DNA of 64,000 nt, from positions 64,898,637 through 64,962,636 of the forward strand of contig CM019067.1 in assembly GCA_009667805.1 (NCBI GenBank), read 5' to 3'. Shown here one piece after another: positions 10,977-21,392 of the stretch. Below the pieces are notes generated by a model. The model did not search any database. It saw only the letters and a list, made by a program, of their open reading frames with translations, and was not told the origin of the DNA. This stretch comes from Leptobrachium leishanense (taxonomy: Eukaryota; Chordata; Amphibia; Anura; Megophryidae). Numbering within the stretch: position 1 is the first letter of the stretch; every line of letters begins with the position of its first letter. A program made the translations under genes and the position numbers.

Positions 10977-13009
10977 CAGTGGCGTCACTAGGGTCGGTGT
11001 CACCCGGTGCGGTAATTTATGGTGTCACCCCCCCCCCCCGAGTTTTTCAGATTTTATTTTTTTAACTACTCTTACTCCTAAATCAGTACTCCCATATAAC
11101 ACTGAATGCTCATACACACAGCGCACATTACTGTGAGGTTTATTGCTGTGGAGCTCTCTCATATGCTCACACAACTTTTTGCCAACTGCCAGCAAGTACG
11201 TTGCCCGTTCGAAGGCAGTGAAAGCACACATGGATATATATTGCCCCCAGCAGCTCTGGATATATATTGCCCCCAGCAGCTCACCCATGGATATATATTG
11301 CCCCAGCTCACATATGGATATATTGCGCCTCAGCTCACATATGGATATATTGCCCCAGACCAGCTCACACATGGATATATTGCCCCAGACCAGCTCACAC
11401 ATGGATATATTGCCCCAGACCAGCTCACACATGGATATATTGCCCCAGACCAGCTCACACATGGATATATTGCCCCAGACCAGCTCACACATGGATATAT
11501 TGCCCCAGACCAGCTCACACATGGATATATTGCCCCAGACCAGCTCACACATGGATATTGCCCCAGCTCTCATGGATATTGCCCCCAGCACACATGGATA
11601 TGCCCCAGCTCCTCTCATGGATATTGCCCCAGCTGCTCTCATGTATATACTGCCCCAGCTGCTCTCATTGATAATGCTCCAGCTGCTCTCATGGATTTTG
11701 CCCCAGCTCATGGATATACTGCCCCAGCAGCTCATGGATATACTGCCCCAGCAGCTCATGGATATGCCCCAGCAGCTCATGGATATGCCCCAGCAGCTCA
11801 TGGATATGCCCCAGCTCCTCTCATGGATTTGCCCCAGCAGCTCATGGATATGCCCCAGCTCCTCTCATGGATATGCCCCAGCTCCTCTCATGGATATGCC
11901 CCAGCTCCTCTCATGGATATGCCCCAGCAGCTCATGGATTTGCCCCAGCTCACTCATGGATATGCCCCAGCTCACTCATGGATATGCCCCAGCTCCTCTC
12001 ATGGATATGCCCCAGCACCTCATGGATTTGCCCCAGCAGTTTATGGATTTGCCCCAGCACCTCATGGATTTGCCCCAGCAGTTTATGGATTTGCCCCAGC
12101 AGTTTATGGATTTGCCCCAGCAGCTCATGGATTTGCCCCAGCAGCTCATGGATATGCCCCAGCTCCTCATGGATTTGCCCCAGCACCTCATGGATTTGCC
12201 CCAGCAGTTTATGGATTTGCCCCAGCAGTTTATGGATTTGCCCCAGCAGCTCATGGATTTGCCCCAGCAGCTCATGGATTTGCCCCAGCAGTTTATGGAT
12301 TTGCCCCAGCAGTTTATGGATTTGCCCCAGCAGCTCATGGATTTGCCCCAGCAGCTCATGGATTTGCCCCAGCAGCTCATGGATTTGCCCCAGCAGCTCA
12401 TGGATTTGCCCCAGCAGTTTATGGATTTGCCCCAGCAGTTTATGGATTTGCCCCAGCAGCTCATGGATTTGCCCCAGCAGTTTATGGATTTGCCCCAGCA
12501 GCTCATGGATTTGCCCCAGCAGCTCATGGATTTGCCCCAGCAGCTCATGGATATGCCCCAGCTCCTCATGGATTTGCCCCAGCACCTCATGGATTTGCCC
12601 CAGGCCCCCATGGATTTGCCCCAGCAGCTCATGGATTTGCCCCAGCAGCTCATGGATTTGCCCCAGCAGCTCATGGATTTGCCCCAGCTCACCTCCTGGT
12701 CCTGGTCCGGATAGCGGCCCAGGCAGCACCTCTCCGCCGCGTTTTTCGCTCCTTCTGAGCGTCCGGCGCGCAGCTTGGGCGCTCGTCTGGGGGAGCCACG
12801 TGACCAGCCGCGATTGGCTGGTGACGTATTTCCTCCAGGCGAGCGCCGAAGCTGCATGCTTCGGACGCTCGCACGGAGCGAATCCGCGGCGGTGGCGTCG
12901 GTGGCGGGCGGTGGGTGAGACACCCGCCCTTAGGGTGACGGTGTCACCCTAAAGGCGGGTGTCACCTGGTGCGGGCCGCACCCCCCGCCCCCACGTTACG
13001 ACGCCACTG
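10977..13009 (+). mobile_element. Minisatellite-bearing hAT element, copy 1
   Basis: Ends CAGTGGCGTCACTAGGGT and ACGTTACGACGCCACTG are hAT-type inverted repeats, and the 8-bp duplication TCTGTACG is intact (10969-10976 and 13010-13017). The left arm has GGTGTCACCCGGTGCGG and the right arm the matching GGTGTCACCTGGTGCGGG. Between them lie a 1.47-kb minisatellite (11225-12690) and a CpG-rich block (12700-12965) with CCACGTGACC, an inverted CCAAT (GATTGGCTGG) and a near-perfect hairpin at 12919-12963. No transposase frame is present. A second member with a shorter array is at 57574-58442. Confidence 0.88.
11225..12690 (+). repeat. Minisatellite, 21-30 bp units (CATGGATTTGCCCCAGCAGCT type)
   Basis: The array is zoned. 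From about 11330 to 11550 the unit is 30 bp (ATGGATATATTGCCCC followed by AGACCAGCTCACAC), seven near-identical copies. From about 11700 to 12690 the unit is 21 bp (ATGGATTTGCCCC plus AGCAGCTC) with point variants: AGCAGTTT, AGCACCTC and AGCTCCTC in place of the last eight bases. The variants recur in blocks, a sign of segmental duplication within the array. Because 21 and 30 are multiples of three and the unit lacks stops in several frames, long frames of 250-550 codons appear on both strands; these are not genes. Confidence 0.92.
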
Positions 13010-13154
13010 TCTGTACGTCAGTAGTAGCGGTTTGACGTTCTCGAAAAAATGCGTTCGTTGGCCACTTGCGTTGCGCGGCCGGACTTTCGTGCGACCGTAC
13101 TTCGTATATTGGCCGTCATTGCCCGTCATTTGCTGCTAGTGCGGCCGTGATTAA

Positions 13155-14057
13155 CAGGGTTATCCAAAGAGATCCGAATTGCTTGAGAAAGGTAACCGAA
13201 CGCTGAAAATCAGTGTTCGGTTACCTTTCCTGACCATTCGGCTATCCAGAGAGCAGGCAATTCGCCAAATCCTGGCGAATTGCCTGCACATACGGTGCCT
13301 GTTCGGTGCCTGTTCGAGGGCAGTGAAATCCCCATGAAAAAGCACTGCTTCGGCTATTCAGAGAACACAAACCAGCAGTGAAAGGTTCCCCTAATGCCCT
13401 GCCATTCGGTGGTTTAATTCGGCAAGTTAATTCAGGAGAATCCCATAGGCTTCAATGTTAAAAATATTCCCGTTTTAATTCAATATCTAATAAACCGTTC
13501 ATTATAAAATTCTGCAGTAAAGAGTCTCTTTATTTATAGATTTTTTAGCATACTTTAAGCATTTTTCTGTTTTTTTTTAAAATTTTTTCAAAAGTCCGAT
13601 TTTTTTTTTTTTTTTCTTTTCAGTTTACTTATTTTTTTTGTAACAGCCCTCTTTATTATCATTCCCTGGACCTCCTGTGAAAATTTCAGACATTTTCGCT
13701 CAGTAGTTTCTTTGCAAACAGCGTTTCATTTTCCCAGATTCATACAAATGGTTTTTCTAATTTATTCACTGCCTCCTCTACGTCACAGCTGCTTCGGCTC
13801 TGTGTGATTCGGCTCCTGTTCGGCTCCTGTTCGGCTTCTTCGAAGGTTAATCCAGATGTTTTTGCTTGTTTTCAGCCTGCATTCGGTTAGTTTTCGTCAG
13901 GTGTTCGGCAGCTTTTCCCTGCAATTCGGGGACCCTGTGCTGTTTGCTGAATACACCGCAGGGTCACCGAAATGCAATCGGCAAAAGGAACCGAATTGAA
14001 GAGAACGAAACGTCACCGAACGTGCGGTGACTTTTCGAATCTCTTTGGATAACCCTG
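13155..14057 (+). mobile_element. CAGGG-long transposon, copy E
   Basis: A 903-bp copy with TAA duplications on both sides (13152-13154 and 14058-14060), inserted in the right half of MITE c. It is one of the best preserved copies: the first hairpin GGTAACCGAACGCTGAAA...CAGTGTTCGGTTACC (13190-13227), GCAATTCGCCA...TGGCGAATTGC (13257-13283), the central TTCATTATAAAATTCTGC tract, and the distal hairpins ACCCTGTGCTGT...CACCGCAGGGT and GTCACCGAACGTGCGGTGAC. Its tips share the TTATCC variant with copy D. Confidence 0.87.
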
Positions 14058-14191
14058 TAAGTGCGCCAGAACGCACGTTTAAAGTGCGCTAGTCTTACCC
14101 CAGCCTCAATGATTGAAATCTGAATGAGAAATTAATCACACAGTATCTGCCTGGTTAGATATACCCGTATCCGCAGTATTAAATAACCTAA

Positions 14192-14620
14192 GGCTAGGGA
14201 CAGATGAGCGCATTTTCTGCGGCCACCGTCAAAATGTACGTCGATGCGTGCGCACGCATTTTTTCACGGAATACGCTTAAGTGGTCAGACGACCACAGTC
14301 GCACAGTCGCAGGTACTCACCAACGCAATTCTAGGGAAATCCGGCTGTTTGAACGTTATGTAGGCCGCACACTAGCAGCGTCTGACGTCTCCTAATCACG
14401 CACACACGCTGCCATGCGGCCGCAGCGCACTCTGTACGTCTGTAGCAGCGGTTTCACGTTCTGAGAAAAATGCGTTCATTTGCCGGTTGCGTGGTGTCGG
14501 CGCACTTTTGTACGCACGTACTGCGTATATTGGCCGTCATTGGCCGTTATGTGCTGCTACTGCCGCCGTGATTTAGTGCGCCTGCACGCGCGTTCCGACT
14601 GCCCCACTCTGACCCTAGCC
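14192..14620 (+). mobile_element. GGCTAGGG MITE d
   Basis: A 429-bp complete copy starting GGCTAGGGACAGATGAGCGC and ending CACTCTGACCCTAGCC, flanked by TAA on both sides (14189-14191 and 14621-14623). It has diverged more in the interior than MITEs a, c and e. It lies in the last original segment of the enclosing hAT element. Confidence 0.8.
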
Positions 14621-14715
14621 TAAAATATGTTTTCATTTCACTAAATTACAAAAAAATCCCACCAAAATATTCAGCTCCAGGCCCATAGAGATCTTAATCC
14701 GGCCCTGCATATGTG

Positions 14716-15040
14716 TAGGGGGTTAGGAAGGGTTGACAGAAATACTGAATACTGGAATAGCATGGTCAAGAAAGGTAAAACAAACAGAGGAGAAATCATA
14801 GGCCCATAACACAACAGAGATAAGCATCATGATGTGCATCTGATGATTGTGTCTGAAGAGGAAGAAGTCAATGAGACAATTTCAAAGAAACAAACATAAA
14901 CATATATCATTTACAGAAATATTGTGGGGATGAAAGGTTCTAAACACTAAATCGAGTCACTTATTATACAGAATTTCATTGAGTAGTGTGCATTCCATGT
15001 CCTTAGAGTGAGCACCAATCTATCATTTATTGATTACAAA
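14716..15040. other. No gene recognised
   Basis: About 320 bases of AT-rich sequence with no repeat termini, RNA gene or coding frame that I can support. Confidence 0.4.
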
Positions 15041-15407
15041 CAGGTCTATTCAAAGAAAGGTGAAAAACAGGAGAATTGACAGAAGAAGAGAACAATCTAG
15101 ACCAAATAGCCAATTTGGAAAGTGAGATAAATGGGAGAATTTTTCTGGTTTGGCTATTTTGACTTACAGGGTTATTCAGAGAGAGGTGAAACTCAGAAGA
15201 ATTGGCAGGAGAAGTGAAAATTCTAGGTCAAAATAGCCAAACCAGAAAAATTCTCCCACTTATCTCACTTTCCAAATCAGCTATTTGGTGTAGATTGTTC
15301 TATTCTCCTGTCATACTCCTGGTTTTCACCTCTTTCTGAATAACCCTGTTAGAATTTTCACTTTTCCAGTCATTCTCCTGAGTTTCGCCTTTCTTTGAAT
15401 AGACCTG
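15041..15407 (+). mobile_element. CAGGG-short MITE S4, outer
   Basis: Starts CAGGTCTATTCAAAGAAAGG and ends CCTTTCTTTGAATAGACCTG, a perfect 20-bp inverted repeat in a variant version. It is split at 15167-15348 by another member of the same family. The flanks AAA and TAA do not form an exact direct repeat. Confidence 0.8.
15167..15348 (+). mobile_element. CAGGG-short MITE S5, nested in S4
   Basis: A 182-bp copy with ends CAGGGTTATTCAGAGAGAGG and TCTTTCTGAATAACCCTG. The 3-bp duplication TTA is intact (15164-15166 and 15349-15351), which fixes the insertion point inside the CTATTTTGAC/TTAGAATTTTC centre of S4. Confidence 0.87.
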
Positions 15408-16840
15408 TAACTGTTTCCTAGTGTGTCTCCCCTCTCATCCTGTAATTGTAAGCTCGCGAGCATTGGGATGTGCTAGAGAAGACTTTGCGCAGACTTTATG
15501 TTACGCCGCGGAGGGAGACTGGGAACTGTTTGTCCCTAGTCTCAGTCTGCTCCCGGCGACAAGAAGCGGCAGATCAGGGCACCATACCCGCCGCGTTATG
15601 AGAGATGAGTATTGGATTTATTGGGGGGGGGGGCTTTAGGGATTCCTCTGTTGCACACCTAATTTTAGCTACGCCTAAAAGCAACAGTTTTTAGGTGTAG
15701 CTAAAATTTTGGCTTGTGCATCACTGTGGTAATTAGCGGTAGCACTTATTAATACCTTACTTAGCGAAAAGCTAATTAGTGATTGCTCTCCCCATGTTAA
15801 GTATAGGATGCCCAAAGTACTGTAACCTCACACAAACTAGCAAAATCACCGATCACGGATTTGTCACAGGGTTAGCGTTAGGAATTCAATATGGGGGGCA
15901 TGCGTTAATGTCACTTTTCCAAGCGTTAACACTTACTCATCCGAACGCTACCGTTAGTGCTCCCTGAGTTTTATTTGAAGAATTGTATCATTTTATATTT
16001 ATTATTTATAAAAGTAATTTATAGATCTATTAATTAATGTCTAAGTGAACTATTAGATTCTTGTATAAATAGATATACCTTTGCACAAATTTAACCTTCA
16101 TGTACTGTAAGATAGATGCTGACTCCTGGAAATGATTTCATATTTTTCCTAATTAGGTACAGTATAATTGATAATAATGAATTGTCCCGTAACATATTTC
16201 ATCTTCTTTCATCATGGTCATCTCTCCGGGGAGATCTTTATTTAATGAAGTGTTAGAACTTTCCCTTTTCGCAGGATGTGTTTTATATGCCTATTACTAA
16301 ACTGTCAGAAGGAATGAAAAATCACATGTGCTTGGCGATCCCCAGGTAATAAGCGGTGGCCTTTGTTTGCGATGAATGGAATGGCTGCTGCAATTAGGTA
16401 GGACGCTGAGTGTTCCAGTTACATGTGTAATTATGTGAAAAGACAATGGAAAGATCAAGTAAGTATTTTTTTGTTCAATTACGTTAGTGAGAGAGGAACT
16501 TATTTGTGCTGGTCTATAAACTCAAAGTAATTGCTAAGAAGTTGCAAAACCATTAAAATTATAATGATAATTAAATATCCTACTCAGGTGTTCTATAAAA
16601 TGTTCATTTAATTTGATTTGATCATACTTAATAATTATCCACTTAAGTGCTTACATTGCGAGGAAACACTCTCCCAGACCCTTCATTTCTACATTTTCAC
16701 GTCTACGCAGCACAATAATCTCATACTTTTCACTTGACAATGTTATTTTTGAATATATTAACCAGTTAGTATATGTGGATCTGCTTGGAGGTAAATCGAA
16801 TAGTAAATTAGTCCAATTTACTCTCTGATCTACCTCCAAG
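15408..16840. other. Unassigned sequence with an L2 scrap and hairpins
   Basis: A short L2-like tract (TGTAATTGTAAGCTCGCGAGC) is at 15438-15460, followed by a GC-rich block to about 15610 and a run of nine or more G near 15628. At 15665-15712 there is an inverted repeat around TTTTAGCTACGCCTAAAA and TTTTAGGTGTAGCTAAAA. Another short near-palindrome lies around 16785-16845 (TTGGAGGTA...TACCTCCAA). No gene is recognised. Confidence 0.45.
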
Positions 16841-17130
16841 GAGATCCAAATGGACTCTTGAAGGAAGCCATTATTATTCATTCTGAAATGACTTTAAAGG
16901 AACACTCTGGGCACTATGACCACTTACTTTAATTTACATGGTCATGGTAGCTAATAACAATAATAATACTACTTTCTTTTTTGATAGTTTATTAATATTC
17001 TGCAGCACTTTACAAGGCGATCAAGGAGATCTAAATGAATTCTTGATGGGACCAATATTATTCAATCTGAAATAACTTTAAAGGGACACTCTAGACACCA
17101 TGACCACTTACGATTATTTACATTTTCATT
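16841..17130. repeat. Direct duplication of about 105 bp with TTAAAGG ends
   Basis: 16837-16945 and 17023-17128 are diverged direct copies: both run from AGGAGATC through TATTATTCA and CTTTAAAGG to ATGACCACTTAC. Each contains a TTTAAAGGRACACTCT motif of the kind seen at the ends of frog TTAA-type elements. The sequence between them holds an L2-type tail on the minus strand (TATTCTGCAGCACTTTACAAGGCG). Confidence 0.55.
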
Positions 17131-17139
17131 TTGGCTTAG

Positions 17140-17980
17140 TCTAATGATAATAATACTTTGTTTCTAGAAATTGCCAACATATTCTGCAGCACCGTACATG
17201 ATATGTGATCAAGGGGCAACACCTTAGAACAGCAGACTTGTCTTAACAAGGATGACACAGTATGAATGTAAGTTCCCTTGGGACCAGGCTTCCCCAATTT
17301 ATAGGAGATATATATGGTGAGGTAGGTGTGTACATATCGTTGGGTCTCTTGCCCAAGGACACTTGTTGGTGACGAGTTCTGACCAGGATCCAAATCTGTT
17401 TTCCATGGTTTTAGAACTGAGACACGGTGGTGAGGTTGAACCTGAATCCCTACAGTTGTAAGGCAGTGACCCGCTTCTCCATGGTTATAGAGGGGAGTTG
17501 TGCTGGTCAGGTGTCCTGATCAGGATTTGAATCTGGTCTTAGAGCAGAGACGTTGCACAGCTGATATTGTGTAGTAGGCAAGTATGTATTGTTCGGTCGG
17601 TTGCTCAAGGACACTTTTTTTGAGAAAGTATTTTACCAGGAAGATACATTGTGATTTCTCTCGTTTTCAAGTATGTCCTGGGTGGCGAGTATGTACCGTT
17701 GGGTGTCTTGCCCAAGGACACTTACTGGAGAGGTGCTTGTCGGGATCGAACCCATGTCTCCCAGTCTCTCTCCACGCAGAGTGGTGACATTACCTCTACT
17801 CCACCCAGCCGGACTTGCTGGAGATGTGCTCTGTTCAACTGTAAGTCAGAGACCAGCTTCTGGGTGGTCGTAGGAGGGATGTGCTGGTCAGGTGACCTGG
17901 ATGACCTGATTGGATTTGAACTTGCATTAACACAGTTGCAAACCAGTGATGTCACTTCTATTCTACCCAGCCGATAGAGT
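17140..17980 (-). mobile_element. Cluster of V-SINE-like retroposons
   Basis: Read on the minus strand, the block at 17690-17817 starts like a tRNA gene: a GGGTGGAGTAGAGGTA A-box-like stretch and a perfect B box GGTTCGATCCC near 17735-17745. It is followed by the V-SINE core GTGTCCTTGGGCAAGACACC (17701-17720). A second head with a decayed B box (AGTTCAAATCC) lies at 17820-17975, and a third copy with the core near 17337-17360 and an L2-type tail lies at 17145-17470. Part of an unrelated L2b tail (17620-17690) separates two of them. The tRNA-like heads are SINE promoters, not tRNA genes. Confidence 0.6.
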
Positions 17981-18884
17981 ATACCCCCCTCTCCCCCACT
18001 TGTGTGAAAGAATAGGTACAATATACTGGATGAGGCAAGACTATTCTGGAAACATTGATTTGACAAAGTACACTGTCCATATCAGTCATGTTGTAGCTAA
18101 ATGAATATAATCACACTTTAGCTGGCATCTGCAAAACTAACCAGTTTGCACAAGGAAACAAAGTGCGGATTGATATTATGTTTTACTGATATAAAGGTAT
18201 AGGTGTGCGGTGACAGGTTTCTGGAAGGTACAATACCTTTCTTTCAATAATTATCTTATGGTTTTAAACCAAATGGTCTGAATTTTTCCATACACAATAC
18301 AAAAACAATTCATGAACATTATCCTCTATCCTCCCACCCTCCAGTAGTGCATTAAGACCTTAATAGGCCAGGAGCAGATGATATATTGGGCATCTCATGC
18401 ATTCCTATCACCCTTGTCTCGGTCCTCTCCTGTTTCCCAATCAGTCACCTCGACACATTGGCTGCTGTATTTTCTGCACATACAGATATGCACGCAGGAT
18501 ACTGCATCAAGTCCCTTTCTTCCTGTAACTCACAGACTCTGCCTGAAAAAATAATGTCATTTTATCAGCAACACATGCCTTCATTCCTTGTTCTTCCTTT
18601 GATGGAGGCATTAGGTGCCAGACAAAGTATGCCCCTTTTTTACTTCCTGAGATATGAGATCCAACAGTAGAATACATGGTCCAGCACACCACTAGAGTTG
18701 CAGCACCTGGCTGTAACCCCAAAGAAGCACAAAATGTTGCCAGCACACACCTATAATGCCCAAAGTGGAGCTGCTGAGTGCAATGTGACCCTTGCCCCAC
18801 TCTCCAGTACTTGATATGTCTTTAGTTGACTTTATTTGGTCACGGGATATGAGCTGCATCTACAATAGCTGCTTGCTTAACCAG
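17981..18884. other. No gene recognised
   Basis: No repeat ends, structural RNA or domain-bearing frame could be supported. A 94-codon frame at 18386-18670 and an antisense 97-codon frame overlap each other and have no recognisable motif. Confidence 0.4.
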
Positions 18885-19185
18885 GTTTAGGTCCCCCATC
18901 ACCCAGTCTTCCAAACATTTTCCTTCATTCTCTCAATACAAGCCTACCACCCAACTCACTGACGCAACCATCAATCACTCTCACCTTACAGTCCTCTCCT
19001 CCTGTTTCCAACCCCAACCCTTCTAGATTGTGAGTTCCTACGGGAATAGGGCCCTCATCTCCTCCTGTACTGTTTGTCAAATGTTGTTCAATGTATTGTA
19101 ACCCTGTCTATACTATGCCTATTGTACAGCGCTGCGGAATATGCTGGCGCTTTATAAATAAACAATAATAATAATAATTACAAGA
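18885..19185 (+). mobile_element. L2a LINE 3' tail
   Basis: The end of a degraded coding part (CTACCACCCAACTCACTGA) runs into TTCTAGATTGTGAGTTCC, CGGGAATAGGGCCCTCATCTC and then TTGTACAGCGCTGCGGAATA, ending in (ATAAT)n from about 19168. It is the same family as 46255-46930. Truncation at the 5' end is typical of LINE insertion. Confidence 0.7.
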
Positions 19186-20784
19186 AATCGTCTTTGTTAT
19201 TTTCATTGAAACGTTAAATCGGTTTAACATATAGACATATTCCCAAATTAAAAAGATATTGGAAAATATCTGGCTCATCAATGGCATGTAGATGGTTTGT
19301 AGCGTGCTAGCTCCTCTACCATGGTGGATTGGTCCTCTTGGTCACTGTGTAGCAGAGTCCCATTAGGTGCTAACGCCAACCGGTAAGTGAAAGTCCCAAA
19401 TGTTCAAAATAATAAGGGCCCATATTTAATTTAATGCCTGGAGCTGTTATGTTAACCCTTGCAATTGCTACTTCAACCTTCTGCTCAGAGGTAACAGCTG
19501 CCTACTCTACATGTTGTACATACTATATATTGTATAAGAGCTGCTAATTTGCATCCTGTGCAAGACAAACAAGCTATTTCAACATAGCTAACTCTTCTGC
19601 ACTGGAGCTGTTATTTCTGAAAGAAATATCCATTCTCAGAATCTGGTGTTAAGTGATTTTACGAATCACTTAATCCATTAAAAAAGTAGCCCAAAAATCC
19701 CAGACCTACCTCTGACCCCATGATTAACAAGCTGGTGTGATCCACTGCTTCCTCTCACCATACAAAATGGAAGACTAGGAACAAATAGTTCCCATTGTTC
19801 TTCTGGCACCCCTTTGAGACCCCAAACACCAGAGCTTGGGCTCAAGCTTGGCTCCATGGAGTCCTATAGACTGAAGGAGCTGAGCAGTGGTGATGCTACT
19901 GCTGGTAACTGGTTGCAACTTCTGGTTATTCTGACTCTAGCCACTAATATAGCAGCTGGGTCGGGCCAGGCTCAGTGATAGAGATCCTCCAAGCAGGGCT
20001 GTCACCCTTACATCCCCCAGATCTTGATTCCTACAATTTCCAGGATACTTCCAATGTAATAGATGACCAGGGAATCATGGGAGTTGTAGATGAGAAACAT
20101 CTGGTGGGTTGGCCGTGCGCTAAGGCATATAGACTCACAACAATTTTTTTTCTTTATTGGCTCCCTATTAACAGCAACAGTGGAATAGCGCCCTAAATGT
20201 CTAATTTATTATTTTCATGGTATAGGTAGTACTTTAGTAATGAGTGAATGTTATATGTGTCATATCAAGTTATTAACATAGGCTTTCCTCATTCTTTTAA
20301 GGAGTAGAATATTAAATTTTCTGCCTCACTAACGTATTAAACATTTTGTAACGAGGAGAAAAGACTGAACTGTTTGACGTTAAAGTCTTTTAAGCCCCAT
20401 TTAATTAAAAGTTCAGGATTAAATTACTTGAGCCGGCAACATTGCATAGAAAAATATGGTGTTAGGTTAATGAGATAACAAAACAAATGAATCTGATTTA
20501 CACTCATTTGTGATATAATTTCACATTGGATTAAGTGAAATTAAATCAGTCTCTTGCACAAAGCGTTCAGGGTTTATAATGCTCGACAGTTCACAGGATG
20601 CAAACGGAAAACAATGGGTTTGTGTTAAGTCGGGAACATGATATTCTGACTTCAGAAATTTACATATGACTGAACAACAACTCAGTAAGAAAGTAAAAAA
20701 ATCCTTCCACATTTCTAATTAAATGGGAAAAACAGTAATGGTGCAGGAACAGTAAAATGGTAAAATGTGCAGGAAATCAATAGT
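19186..20784. other. No gene recognised
   Basis: About 1.6 kb without transposon termini or gene signals that I can support. A tract at 19985-20100 (TACATCCCCCAG, GAATCATGGGAGTTGTAG) resembles hAT-type MITE interior sequence of the kind also seen at 63440-63465, but no ends were found. Confidence 0.4.
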
Positions 20785-21392
20785 AGATAGAAACATAGAA
20801 ACATAGAAACATAGAAAAATGTCGGCAGATAAGAACCTTTCGGCCCATCTAGTCTGCCCAATTACATGGATACTTTACCTGGATTTATCTTTTGTTTAGG
20901 ATAGCCTTATGCCTATCCCATGCTTGCTTAAATTCAATTACTGTTTTGGCCTCTACCACTTCTACTGGAAGACTGTTCCATGTATCCACCACCCTCTCAG
21001 TAAAATAATGCTTCCTGATGTTACTTTTAAACCTTTGCCCCTAATCTAAGGCTATGTCCTCTTGTTTTGCTATTGTTTCCTTTTAAATATACTCCCTTCC
21101 TCTACCTTGTGGATTCCCTTTACGTATTTAAATGTTCTATCATATCTCTCTGTCTCGTCTTTTTTCCAAGCTGTACATGTTAAGATCATTAAGCCTTTCC
21201 TGGTAACTTTTCTCCTTCAAGCCGTACACCATTTTAGTAGCCCTTCTCTGAACTCTCTCTAAGAGGTCTATATCCTTCTGGAGATACGGTCTCCAGTACT
21301 GCACACAGTACTCCAAGTGAGGTCTCACCAGTGCTCTGTACAGTGGCATGAGCACTTCCCTTTTCCTACTGCTAATACCTCTCCCTACAGAT
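20785..21392 (-). pseudogene. CR1 LINE fragment, 5'-truncated
   Basis: On the minus strand this encodes the C-terminal part of a CR1 reverse transcriptase ORF2, including the [17 protein letters not shown] block and [11 protein letters not shown] block, in a 71-codon open stretch at 21140-21355. It ends at the 3' tip in a repeated CATAGAAACATAGAA (on the plus strand at 20789-20818), a microsatellite-like CR1 terminus. Small deletions break the frame relative to the fuller copy at 29217-31631. It stops upstream at a TACCTCTCCCTACAG duplication near 21375-21412. Confidence 0.8.

Larger units (their letters stand above)
10732..14105 (+). mobile_element. GGCTAGGG MITE c, split twice
   Basis: The MITE begins GGCTAGGGTCAGACGAACGC at 10732 and ends GTCTTACCCCAGCC at 14105. 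It is interrupted at 10977-13009 by a hAT element and at 13155-14057 by CAGGG-long copy E. Its own sequence is 10732-10976, 13010-13154 and 14058-14105, about 430 bases once the duplicated target bases are allowed for, the normal family length. The left flank is TAA and the right TCA, so the outer duplication is mutated. Confidence 0.8.
8094..14707. mobile_element. hAT element (CAGGGCCGG ends) expanded by nested insertions
   Basis: The left end CAGGGCCGGAATAACATAGG (from 8094) and right end ATCTTAATCCGGCCCTG (to 14707) are inverted repeats, and the 8-bp direct repeat CATATGTG is intact at 8086-8093 and 14708-14715. Eight-base duplications identify hAT transposition. Four elements sit directly inside: CAGGG-long copies C and D and GGCTAGGG MITEs c and d. 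Taking them out leaves about 1.0 kb of original hAT sequence, which has no recognised transposase. The original parts are 8094-8174, 9042-9631, 10533-10731, 14106-14191 and 14621-14707. Confidence 0.8.

Noticed and set aside
11106..12952. Open frames of 259-550 codons on both strands as a repeat-rich structural protein gene
   Set aside because: They coincide exactly with a minisatellite whose 21- and 30-bp units are multiples of three and lack stops in several frames at once. Three overlapping plus-strand frames and two minus-strand frames are open, which is what a tandem repeat gives, not a gene.
17690..17817. tRNA gene on the minus strand with a perfect B box
   Set aside because: It continues into a V-SINE core (GTGTCCTTGGGCAAGAC) and lacks a closed acceptor stem; it is the head of a SINE.
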